Assembly (NCBI GenBank): GCA_018065225.1
Contig: JAGHTS010000204.1
Span: 1-5,499 of the forward strand
Reading direction: 5' to 3'
Origin: Candidatus Phascolarctobacterium caballi
Lineage (GTDB): Bacteria > Bacillota > Negativicutes > Acidaminococcales > Acidaminococcaceae
DNA length: 5,499 nt
Within the stretch, counting starts at the first letter, position 1, and each line of letters begins with the position of its first letter. This document shows positions 1 to 5,499 of this stretch, one piece after another. Under the pieces are notes generated by a model. It was given only the letters and a program-made list of their open reading frames with translations, was not told the DNA's origin and searched no databases. Made by a program: the position numbers and the translations under genes.

Positions 1-478
1 CTAATCTTTTAAATATAAATTTTTCTATTTTTCTAAGAACCCGTGTCCAAAGTTTTTCTTTTCCGCCCAAAGATTCTACTAAAACTACAGGATGATTACT
101 AAACTTTGCACCCCACACATCAGTTAACAATTCATCCCCTACAAAAAGAATTTTACCACCACCAAACGCTTTAACAATCTGTTTGTAACAAAAAGGCAAT
201 GGCTTACCTGCACGTTTAATACAGCCAACATTACATTGACGAATAATTGCATCAACCCTTTCCCCATTATCATTAGTTATTAATGCCACATTAATTCTTT
301 GTTGCAACATTTGCCTTATCCATGTCAATGCTCGGGGACTAACCAAATTTTTATCTCGTGGCAACAATGTATTATCCATATCTACAACAACTTTTAAATA
401 GCCATTCCGCTTCAACCATTTGGAAGAAATGTCAAAAATACTTTTTACCCGATAATCCGGACAGAACGAATTAAACAT
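1..478 (-). CDS. yqeG: YqeG family HAD IIIA-type phosphatase, 3' end cut by window edge
   Basis: A frame open from ATG at 478 to the left edge gives 159 residues with no stop. The protein begins MFNSFCPDYRVKSIFDIS, the usual N-terminus of the YqeG family. All HAD phosphatase motifs are visible: motif I DMDNTLL at residues 33-39 (nucleophile D33, acid D35), motif II ITND at 67-70, the motif III lysine in RAGKP at 89-93, and motif IV GDELLTD at 114-120. There is no cap domain, as expected for subclass III. Family members run to about 170 residues, so only a short basic tail is missing. The physiological substrate of YqeG is not firmly established; a cytosolic phosphatase role is inferred from the motifs. 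An AAAGAGG ribosome site ends 7 bases before the ATG. It is separated from the yhaM-like gene by 80 bases, so it may have its own promoter or be read through from upstream. Confidence 0.93.
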   Translation of the reverse strand, partial: MFNSFCPDYRVKSIFDISSKWLKRNGYLKVVVDMDNTLLPRDKNLVSPRALTWIRQMLQQRINVALITNDNGERVDAIIRQCNVGCIKRAGKPLPFCYKQIVKAFGGGKILFVGDELLTDVWGAKFSNHPVVLVESLGGKEKLWTRVLRKIEKFIFKRL

Positions 479-485
479 TTTTTAT

Positions 486-492
486 CCTCTTT
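486..492 (-). promoter_or_regulatory. ribosome binding site of yqeG
   Basis: AAAGAGG on the minus strand ends 7 bases before the ATG at 478. It supports that ATG as the start of the gene that runs off the left edge. Confidence 0.6.
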
Positions 493-525
493 CTCTCTGT
501 GCATATAGACACATATAACTAATAT

Positions 526-554
526 AAAATACCATAAAACGCATTTTTTTTCAA
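526..554 (-). promoter_or_regulatory. possible weak sigma-A-type promoter ahead of yqeG
   Basis: On the minus strand, TTGAAA (549-554) is followed after exactly 17 bases by TATTTT (526-531). The first matches 5 of 6 bases of the -35 consensus and the second 4 of 6 of the -10 consensus. The pair starts 4 bases after the yhaM-like stop codon and lies about 50 bases before the yqeG start, in the only real intergenic gap of the window. The region is very AT-rich, so chance matches are likely. No terminator hairpin is seen in the same gap, so read-through from the upstream genes remains possible. Confidence 0.3.
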
Positions 555-558
555 CTTC

Positions 559-1482
559 TTACACACCACGGTCCAAAAGATATCTTTGCAACATTTTATT
601 ATAAGTCCATGTATCATTCTTCGCTGTTTTGAACTGATTCATTACAGAATCTAATTCATCGGCATAATGAACAATAAACGCCTCTTTTGTTTCACATTCT
701 ACAGGACTACCTTTTTCCACATCACCATGATGGCTTAACAGAATATGCATCAATTGTTCCAATGTATTCGCTGGCATTTTTAATTTTTCCGCACAACTTT
801 GTACCATAATAGCCGTAATCGCAATATGTCCGACCAACCTTCCTTCTGTTGTGTATGGGAAACCAAAATCTGCAGAAATTTCACGTAATTTCCCAATATC
901 ATGCAATAATGAACCTGCAATAAGCAAATCTTTATCAACACCACCAATCTGCTCACCCATAGCCACTGCCAACTTAGTTACATCTATACTATGCTGAAAC
1001 AATCCGCCCAAATATGCGTGATGCAAACGCATTCCTGCCGGATTTTTTAGAAATTGATCATAAATTTGTCCTTGAAAAATATTTTCCAACAATGTCCGCA
1101 TTACCGGTGACTTCACCATATTAATAAATTTTCTTAACAATGTTTCATATTCTGCTTTATTAAAATCGCCTACGGGTAAAAGATGTGAAATATCATCTTC
1201 AGACATTAAATCACTAATTTTTTGTACAGTAATCTGCAACTTCATTTCTGCAGAAAATTTATTAACATCTACTGTTCCCGCAATTACATAAGGTACAGGC
1301 TGTTCTATCAAACGCAATTTATTAACAGTTTCTTCATCAAAGCAGATAAACCCAACCTGCCCGCTGGCATCTTCCAGCAAGCCGCGTGCAAATGGCTTGC
1401 CATTACTTGATATACCAATTTTTTGAATCCGTACAAGCAACGCTGCATGTACTTTTTGCCCTACTGTAAATTCACTTATCAT
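559..1482 (-). CDS. yhaM: YhaM-family 3'-5' exoribonuclease (OB-fold plus HD domain)
   Basis: This 307-residue protein matches the two-domain YhaM layout and its usual length of about 310. Residues about 1-90 form an OB-type nucleic-acid-binding fold, with SSNGKPFARGLLEDASG at 25-41 as its recognisable strand pair. Residues about 150-285 form an HD metal-dependent phosphohydrolase domain: HH at 154-155, H164, the signature HD at 194-195 in LLHDIGK, H219, HH at 251-252 in LSHHGDVEKGSP, and D275 in HYADELD. All expected metal ligands are present, so the enzyme should be active. Known YhaM proteins are cytoplasmic, metal-dependent 3'-5' exonucleases that trim single-stranded RNA and also DNA. 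The start at 1482 is 1 base after the nif3 stop and has GAAGG 9 bases ahead, lying inside the end of nif3, so translation is probably coupled. A more general HD nuclease role cannot be excluded by sequence alone. Confidence 0.9.
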   Translation of the reverse strand: MISEFTVGQKVHAALLVRIQKIGISSNGKPFARGLLEDASGQVGFICFDEETVNKLRLIEQPVPYVIAGTVDVNKFSAEMKLQITVQKISDLMSEDDISHLLPVGDFNKAEYETLLRKFINMVKSPVMRTLLENIFQGQIYDQFLKNPAGMRLHHAYLGGLFQHSIDVTKLAVAMGEQIGGVDKDLLIAGSLLHDIGKLREISADFGFPYTTEGRLVGHIAITAIMVQSCAEKLKMPANTLEQLMHILLSHHGDVEKGSPVECETKEAFIVHYADELDSVMNQFKTAKNDTWTYNKMLQRYLLDRGV

Positions 1483-1483
1483 T

Positions 1484-2245
1484 TCAAATCACCTTCACTA
1501 TCCTTGTTTCATTTGCCAAAACAGTATCCAAATGGCTGATTTTAGCAAATTTTTGCCTTAAAAAATCCATAGACAACTGTTCAGTCGCCTGATGCGTCCC
1601 ATCAATCAAATTTAAACCACTAAATACACCCCTCTGTGCTTCATGGTATTTGATGTCTGATGTTAAAAAAGTATCACACCCCAATTTAACGGCAATATCT
1701 ATGAATTCAGCACCTGCACCACCACATATTGCAACCTTATGTACTTTTTTGCCGGCATCAATAACTATTACAGATGGTAAGCCAAGAATTTTCTTCACTT
1801 TTTCCGTAAAAAAAGTCAAATCAACCGTTTTTATCTCTCCAACTCTGCCAATCTGCGTATCTTTATCCAATACTTTAACTTTGTTCAAACCTAATTTTTT
1901 TGCCAAAATATCATTAACCCCACCTTTAGTTGCGTCCCAATTTGTATGAACACTAAAAACCGCTATTTTCTTTTCTGCACATTGTAACAACAATTCTTGC
2001 TGCCAGTCCATATCTGTAACAGCACCCACCTTATGAAATAAAACAGGATGATGGGTAACAATCATTTCTGCATTTGCCAATACCGCCTGCTGCACAACTT
2101 CCAACGTCAAATCCAAAGCAAACAGCACATTACTGATTTTGCAGTTAACCCTGCCAATCTGCAAACCCGAATTATCCCAATCTGCCGACAAATCTAAAGG
2201 CACTATTTTGTCTAAAATTTTTATTGCATCCTTAACAGTACTCAT
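1484..2245 (-). CDS. Nif3-like dinuclear metal center hexameric protein, short form
   Basis: From the preferred ATG at 2245 the protein has 253 residues and belongs to the Nif3/YbgI/YqfO family. Family motifs in order are WDNSGLQIG at 23-31, THHPVLF at 64-70, HTNWDA at 100-105, SDIKYHEA at 196-203 and DGTHQATE at 215-222. The metal ligands expected from YbgI structures are all kept: H65, H66, D104, H218 and E222. The length matches the short E. coli YbgI form; the PII-like insertion that brings Bacillus YqfO to about 370 residues is absent. The molecular function of the family is unsettled (GTP cyclohydrolase, metal chaperone and other roles have been proposed), so none is claimed here. A longer start at 2266 would add 7 residues but would put the strong ribosome site inside the gene. 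The start overlaps the 3' end of trmK by 14 bases. A trmK-nif3 pair is common in Bacillota. Confidence 0.93.
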   Translation of the reverse strand: MSTVKDAIKILDKIVPLDLSADWDNSGLQIGRVNCKISNVLFALDLTLEVVQQAVLANAEMIVTHHPVLFHKVGAVTDMDWQQELLLQCAEKKIAVFSVHTNWDATKGGVNDILAKKLGLNKVKVLDKDTQIGRVGEIKTVDLTFFTEKVKKILGLPSVIVIDAGKKVHKVAICGGAGAEFIDIAVKLGCDTFLTSDIKYHEAQRGVFSGLNLIDGTHQATEQLSMDFLRQKFAKISHLDTVLANETRIVKVI

Positions 2246-2924
2246 GTTCCAATTCCTCCAGTTCATATATTACCTGTTGTATTTCCTTAAATTTATCACT
2301 ATTTACCATTTCCTTGCTTTTTTTCAAACCATCCAAAATCCGTTTGTATATACCCTTTTGTTTTGCAAATTGCTTTGGCAACAAACTATGCCCATGTTCC
2401 AACAACCAACCGCCAATTATATATTCAGCCTGTGTATATGTCTTACCTTCCTTTGGCTCTGCCACAATAACATCGTACAAATATTTGCCGTCTTCCACCA
2501 AATCTTCTATCACAATAGAAAAATTATTTTTACAAAGATACTCCCTTAACCTATCCGCTCCCTGCATCGGTTGAAAAATCAATCTTTTTGCAGATTGTGC
2601 CACTTCATAACCATTCTGCAAAATATCAATAATAGTTATTCCCCCCATACCGGCAAACACCAAACAATCACATTCTTTTGGTTGAATAACACTTAATCCA
2701 TCACCTTGGCGGACAGCTGATACTTTAGTCAGTCCATACATTGCCAAAGTATTCCATGCCATTTTACATGGTTTGGCTGCCACATCACTCACAACGGCAA
2801 AAGGTATTGTTTTTTCTAACAATAATACCGTAGGCAAATATGCATGATCAGTGCCAATATCAGCTACCTTTGCTCCATCAGGCACATATTTTACTATTGC
2901 TGACAAACGCTTGTCTAATTTCAT
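2232..2924 (-). CDS. trmK: tRNA (adenine(22)-N(1))-methyltransferase TrmK
   Basis: This 230-residue protein is a Rossmann-fold SAM-dependent methyltransferase of the TrmK (YqfN) family, which makes m1A at position 22 of bacterial tRNAs. Visible motifs are the N-terminal LDKRLSAIVKYVP, motif I ADIGTDHAYLP at 21-31 (SAM binding), SDV at 46-48 (end of the second strand, ribose-binding acid), GDGL at 74-77, AGMGG at 91-95 and FQPM at 117-120. The C-terminal stretch from about 182 to 227 is rich in Lys and Glu and probably forms the helical coiled-coil typical of the family. The length is normal. The start at 2924 is fixed: an in-frame ATG at 2942 meets a stop after three codons. The ribosome site is modest, AGGA 10 bases ahead. 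It lies 32 bases after pyrE and overlaps nif3, which points to co-transcription with both. Confidence 0.95.
   Translation of the reverse strand: MKLDKRLSAIVKYVPDGAKVADIGTDHAYLPTVLLLEKTIPFAVVSDVAAKPCKMAWNTLAMYGLTKVSAVRQGDGLSVIQPKECDCLVFAGMGGITIIDILQNGYEVAQSAKRLIFQPMQGADRLREYLCKNNFSIVIEDLVEDGKYLYDVIVAEPKEGKTYTQAEYIIGGWLLEHGHSLLPKQFAKQKGIYKRILDGLKKSKEMVNSDKFKEIQQVIYELEELEHEYC
2255..2260 (-). promoter_or_regulatory. ribosome binding site that sets the nif3 start
   Basis: TGGAGG on the minus strand ends 9 bases before the ATG at 2245 and lies inside the end of trmK. The ATG at 2266 has only a poor AGG ahead of it, so the inner start is preferred. Confidence 0.75.
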
Positions 2925-2956
2925 ATTATTTTAGTCCTGCATTTTTATATAAGCTT

Positions 2957-3532
2957 TTATTTTCCTGTTCTTCCCCGTTTAGTCATAGGAACATTATCTT
3001 TACACAAAGGACAATCTTCTGGCTTATATGTAGTAACATCCAATCTCAATAATGGTTCTGTCCGTACCCCAAAATCAACTTTACCGCCACTGCGATCTAC
3101 CAACAAACCGATACCAACTACTATCCCTCCATATTCTTTAACTACGTCCATTACTTCCCGTACACTACCGCCTGTGGTAACAATATCTTCTACCACCAAA
3201 CAACGTGTACCTTTGGGAATAGTAAAACCTCTTTTCAATATCATTTTACCATTTTCCCGTTCCGTAAAAATCGCCCTTGTTCCCAATGCTTTACCACATT
3301 CATGTGCCAAAAGGATACCACCTGTTGTGGGCCCCACAACCAATTCAATATTATCATTAGCATAACGGCGGGCAATCTCCTGACAAAGTTTTTCTGTATA
3401 ACTTGGATGTTGCAATACATTAAATTTTTCCACATACATAGGACTATGCAACCCACTGGTAAGCAAAAAATGCCCGTGTAAAACCGCCTGAGTTTCTTCT
3501 AACATTTTCATTACATCTTGTTCTGTTAACAT
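2957..3532 (-). CDS. pyrE: orotate phosphoribosyltransferase
   Basis: PyrE joins orotate and PRPP to give orotidine 5'-monophosphate in the fifth step of UMP synthesis. The 191-residue protein carries the PRPP-binding motif VVEDIVTTGGSV at 113-124 with the acidic pair E115-D116. It also has the pyrophosphate loop segment VVGPTTGG at 65-72 and the mobile catalytic loop around ERENGKMILKRGF at 91-103. The N-terminal HFLLTSGLHSPMYVEK at 21-36 is the orotate-side motif. The C-terminal end, CPLCKDNVPMTKRG from 174, contains a CxxC pair and resembles the Thermus/Aquifex-type PyrE subfamily rather than the E. coli type. The start has a near-perfect AAGGAGGT site. The gene follows pyrF with 11 bases between them, so the two work as consecutive cistrons. 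Confidence 0.97.
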   Translation of the reverse strand: MLTEQDVMKMLEETQAVLHGHFLLTSGLHSPMYVEKFNVLQHPSYTEKLCQEIARRYANDNIELVVGPTTGGILLAHECGKALGTRAIFTERENGKMILKRGFTIPKGTRCLVVEDIVTTGGSVREVMDVVKEYGGIVVGIGLLVDRSGGKVDFGVRTEPLLRLDVTTYKPEDCPLCKDNVPMTKRGRTGK

Positions 3533-3536
3533 ATTT

Positions 3537-3544
3537 ACCTCCTT
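3537..3544 (-). promoter_or_regulatory. strong ribosome binding site of pyrE, touching the pyrF stop
   Basis: AAGGAGGT on the minus strand is the best Shine-Dalgarno in the window, with GGAGG 5 bases before the pyrE ATG. Its first base is the last base of the pyrF TAA stop, so ribosomes ending pyrF are placed directly on it. Confidence 0.8.
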
Positions 3545-4263
3545 TATAAATTTTCAATTTCTTTAAGAATGTTCAAAGCCGCAGCACGCCTGTCAGCGGC
3601 TTTTATAATTGGTCTGCCAACTACAATTTGCGTAGCACCATTTTGTATTGCTTTTAAAGGTGTTGCAACTCTTGTTTGGTCATTCAACACTGACCCCAAA
3701 GGACGTACACCGGGAGTAACAATCAAAAAATCTTTTCCGCAAACAGAACGGATATCTTTTGCTTCCTGCGGACTTGCCACCACACCATCTAATCCAGACG
3801 ATTGAGTCAATTTCGCCAAATCTACAACCTGTTGTGATACAGGGTTTTTATAATTTATTTCTTCATATTCTACTTTATCCATACTGGTAAGAATAGTTAC
3901 TGCAATTAATTTAGGTTTTTTAATTCCTAACTCATCTGCTTTACTATGAACAGCGTTTGATGCCTCTGTTAACATTGTTCTTCCACCAACAGCATGTACA
4001 TTTATCATATCCACACCTAATGCCGTCAAAACTTTTAAAGCATTTGCCACAGTATTTGGTATATCCTGCAATTTCAAATCTAAAAAAACTTTTTTATTTT
4101 CTTTTTTCAAAAATTCAATAATATCCGTACCCGCCACATAAAAAAGTTCCATACCCACTTTATACCATTGCACCAAATCTCCCAACTCGTGTACACATTG
4201 TTGTGCTTCCTGCAAATTTGAGAAATCTAATGCCACAATTAATTTTTCATTATTTATTTCCAT
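3544..4263 (-). CDS. pyrF: orotidine 5'-phosphate decarboxylase
   Basis: PyrF removes CO2 from OMP to give UMP, the last step of the pathway. The 239-residue protein is a normal-length TIM barrel of the OMP decarboxylase family. It shows LIVALDF at 8-14 (D13), WYKVGMELF at 33-41 (K35), and the catalytic tetrad segment LDLKLQDIPNT at 61-71 with D62, K64 and D67. Further on are NVHAVGG at 88-94, the phosphate-binding loop VTPGVRP at 182-188 and VGRPII at 215-220. All catalytic residues are present. The start overlaps the pyrD stop by 10 bases. Its upstream site is unusual, only GGGG 5 bases ahead of the ATG, so translation probably depends on coupling to pyrD. Confidence 0.97.
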   Translation of the reverse strand: MEINNEKLIVALDFSNLQEAQQCVHELGDLVQWYKVGMELFYVAGTDIIEFLKKENKKVFLDLKLQDIPNTVANALKVLTALGVDMINVHAVGGRTMLTEASNAVHSKADELGIKKPKLIAVTILTSMDKVEYEEINYKNPVSQQVVDLAKLTQSSGLDGVVASPQEAKDIRSVCGKDFLIVTPGVRPLGSVLNDQTRVATPLKAIQNGATQIVVGRPIIKAADRRAAALNILKEIENL

Positions 4264-5174
4264 GCCAACCCCACAATTTCACTGATATTTTGATACCCTT
4301 TACGATTAATATAATCTAACATACCATCAACTATTTTATCTGTAATCCCCGGCTCCACAAAATTAGCTGTTCCCACTGCCACAGCACTGGCTCCTGCCAA
4401 CATAAACTCAATAGCATCATCAGCATTCATAATTCCTCCCATACCAATAATAGGAACATGAACTTTTTGGGACACCTGATACACCATACGCACCGCCACA
4501 GGACGAATACAGGGACCGGATAGACCCCCAAACACGTTACCTAACACTGGTTTTTGTCGTTCTATATCAATTTTAGTACCCAATAAAGTATTAATCATAG
4601 AAATAGCATCTGTTCCCGCTTCTTCCACTGCCAATGCCATTTCCACAATATCCGTTACGTTCGGACTAAGTTTGGTAATAATCGGCTTTCCCGTTGCCCT
4701 CTTAACCGTCCTCACCACCTCAGCCGCTGTTTTCGGATTAGTGCCAAAAACCATACCGCCTTCCTTTACATTTGGGCAAGAAATATTAATTTCCACCATC
4801 GCCACACCGTCCACATCCAATGCTTTTGCAACCGCTTCATATTCCTCCAAAGAATGTCCGTAAATGTTGGCAATGACAGGAATATTTTTTCTTTTTAACA
4901 TAGGCAAAGTTATTTTTTTGAAAAAATCACAGCCTGGATTTTCCAGCCCGATACTATTTAACATACCGCTTGGAGTTTCCACAACCCTTTGTCCTTTATT
5001 ACCTGCATTTGGCTGTAACGATAATCCTTTTACAGTAACTGCTCCTAATTTGCTTAAATCTGCAAGTTCCTGAAATTCCAAGCCAAAACCAAACGTCCCA
5101 GAAGCGGTTGTAACAGGTGTAACCCAATCCACACCTGCAATATTTACTGCCAAACGTTTATCAACAGTCACCAT
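4254..5174 (-). CDS. pyrD: dihydroorotate dehydrogenase class 1B, catalytic subunit
   Basis: PyrD (PyrDB) is the FMN-containing catalytic subunit that oxidises dihydroorotate to orotate. With PyrK it forms the NAD-linked class 1B enzyme in the cytoplasm. From the preferred start the protein has 306 residues, normal for the class. Motifs are TTASGTFGFG at 22-31, K49 in TVKGLS, NISCPNVKEGG at 130-140 with the class 1 catalytic base C133, K168 in ITKLSPN, NTLLGTKIDIE at 195-205, and the FMN phosphate-binding GMGGI at 244-248 and VGTANF at 267-272. A longer frame from 5216 would add 14 residues, but these are out-of-frame pyrK sequence (SKRTCILGRGG...) and the family does not carry them. The ATG at 5174 has an excellent ribosome site and overlaps the pyrK stop by 7 bases, which fits equimolar production of the two subunits. 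Confidence 0.96.
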   Translation of the reverse strand: MVTVDKRLAVNIAGVDWVTPVTTASGTFGFGLEFQELADLSKLGAVTVKGLSLQPNAGNKGQRVVETPSGMLNSIGLENPGCDFFKKITLPMLKRKNIPVIANIYGHSLEEYEAVAKALDVDGVAMVEINISCPNVKEGGMVFGTNPKTAAEVVRTVKRATGKPIITKLSPNVTDIVEMALAVEEAGTDAISMINTLLGTKIDIERQKPVLGNVFGGLSGPCIRPVAVRMVYQVSQKVHVPIIGMGGIMNADDAIEFMLAGASAVAVGTANFVEPGITDKIVDGMLDYINRKGYQNISEIVGLAWK

Positions 5175-5499
5175 TCCGACACCTCCCCTGCCCAAAATAC
5201 AGGTCCGTTTTGACACACTTTAACCCTTCTGCCATTACTTTCACAACTGCATCCCAAACAAGCGCCTAAACCACAAGCCATATATCTTTCCAAACTGACC
5301 TGACATTTTTTATTATTTTTTAGACAAATATCCGCCACCGCATGCATCATCACATTTGGTCCACAAACATAAATACAATCATAATCTTGCAATACCAACT
5401 TGTTAAATTCATCCATCACATTACCTTTTGTTCCTACACTGCCTTCATCCGTGGTAATATAAATATTTTGTGAAGCAGGTTTATATAAATCACACCAAA
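5168..5499 (-). CDS. pyrK: dihydroorotate dehydrogenase electron transfer subunit, 5' part cut by window edge
   Basis: The frame stays open from the TGA at 5168-5170 to the right edge, giving the last 109 residues of a protein usually about 250 long. PyrK carries FAD and a [2Fe-2S] cluster and passes electrons from PyrD-bound FMN to NAD+. The visible part includes ITTDEGSVGTKG at 14-25, the end of the NAD-binding region with VCGPNVMM at 44-51, and the cluster-binding tail MACGLGACLGCSC. The C-x4-C-x2-C ligands (75, 80, 83 of the fragment) and a distal cysteine in KVCQNGPVF (95) are all present, with an extra cysteine at 85. The missing N-terminal part should hold the FAD-binding barrel. The GTG at 5419 is internal, not a start: the family sequence continues upstream of it. 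The gene overlaps pyrD by 7 bases. Confidence 0.95.
   Translation of the reverse strand, partial: WCDLYKPASQNIYITTDEGSVGTKGNVMDEFNKLVLQDYDCIYVCGPNVMMHAVADICLKNNKKCQVSLERYMACGLGACLGCSCESNGRRVKVCQNGPVFWAGEVSEW
5180..5189 (-). promoter_or_regulatory. ribosome binding site that sets the pyrD start
   Basis: AGGGGAGGTG on the minus strand holds GGAGG 7 bases before the ATG at 5174. It lies within the last codons of pyrK and argues for the inner start over the ATG at 5216. Confidence 0.8.

Noticed and set aside
479..558. Rho-independent terminator after the yhaM-like gene
   Set aside because: The minus-strand sequence has an A-run rather than a T-run after the stop, and only a 4-base-pair TGTG/CACA stem could form.
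1650..1949. 99-codon open frame on the plus strand
   Set aside because: It is entirely antisense to nif3, with no ribosome site or recognisable motif.
2139..2549. 136-codon open frame on the plus strand with hydrophobic stretches
   Set aside because: It lies opposite trmK and the start of nif3, both with full family motifs. Its composition (many Phe, Leu, Ile, Gln) is what the complement of AT-rich coding sequence gives, and it resembles no family I know.
2925..2956. Three-codon leader-like frame (ATG at 2942) or a promoter ahead of trmK
   Set aside because: ATG CAG GAC TAA is too short to support as a gene. No spaced -35/-10 pair or hairpin is visible in the 32 bases.
3241..3456. 71-codon minus-strand frame inside pyrE
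   Set aside because: It is in another frame of a well-conserved pyrE that has all catalytic motifs; it is a shadow frame.
5168..5419. A small free-standing 83-residue iron-sulfur protein
   Set aside because: The frame continues without a stop to the right edge and the added 26 residues match PyrK. The apparent start is an internal GTG, so this is a truncated pyrK.
1..5499. Novel defence, mobile or CRISPR system
   Set aside because: All eight genes belong to well-known housekeeping families, with no repeats, transposase, integrase, att-like ends or compositional break visible.

Overview
The window is an AT-rich stretch in which every supportable gene lies on the minus strand, so transcription runs from right to left. 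The gene families point to a Bacillota (Firmicutes) genome: a PyrK/PyrD class 1B dihydroorotate dehydrogenase, the single-domain YqeG HAD phosphatase, a YhaM-type OB-HD nuclease and the TrmK tRNA methyltransferase. The organism cannot be named from the sequence. A member of the Negativicutes or a low-GC clostridial lineage would fit, but that is a guess.

In transcription order the layout is as follows. First comes the C-terminal part of pyrK, cut by the right edge. Then come pyrD, pyrF and pyrE, which cover the late steps of de novo UMP synthesis: dihydroorotate to orotate, orotate to OMP, and OMP to UMP. These are followed by trmK (tRNA m1A22 methyltransferase), a short-form Nif3/YbgI metal-binding protein, a YhaM-family 3'-5' exoribonuclease-like protein, and, after an 80-base gap, a YqeG-family HAD phosphatase cut by the left edge.

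The first seven genes are packed with overlaps or gaps of at most 32 bases: pyrK/pyrD overlap by 7, pyrD/pyrF by 10, trmK/nif3 by 14, and nif3/yhaM are 1 base apart. I see no terminator between any of them. This suggests one polycistronic unit that joins pyrimidine synthesis to tRNA modification and RNA turnover genes. The only sizeable non-coding stretch is 479-558, which carries a possible weak promoter and a ribosome binding site for yqeG.

Two starts are better placed inside the longest reading frame, because a good Shine-Dalgarno sits just ahead of the inner ATG: pyrD at 5174 and nif3 at 2245. I found no RNA gene, mobile element, repeat array or CRISPR, and nothing that looks like an undescribed system. 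This is conserved housekeeping DNA whose main point of interest is the gene order.
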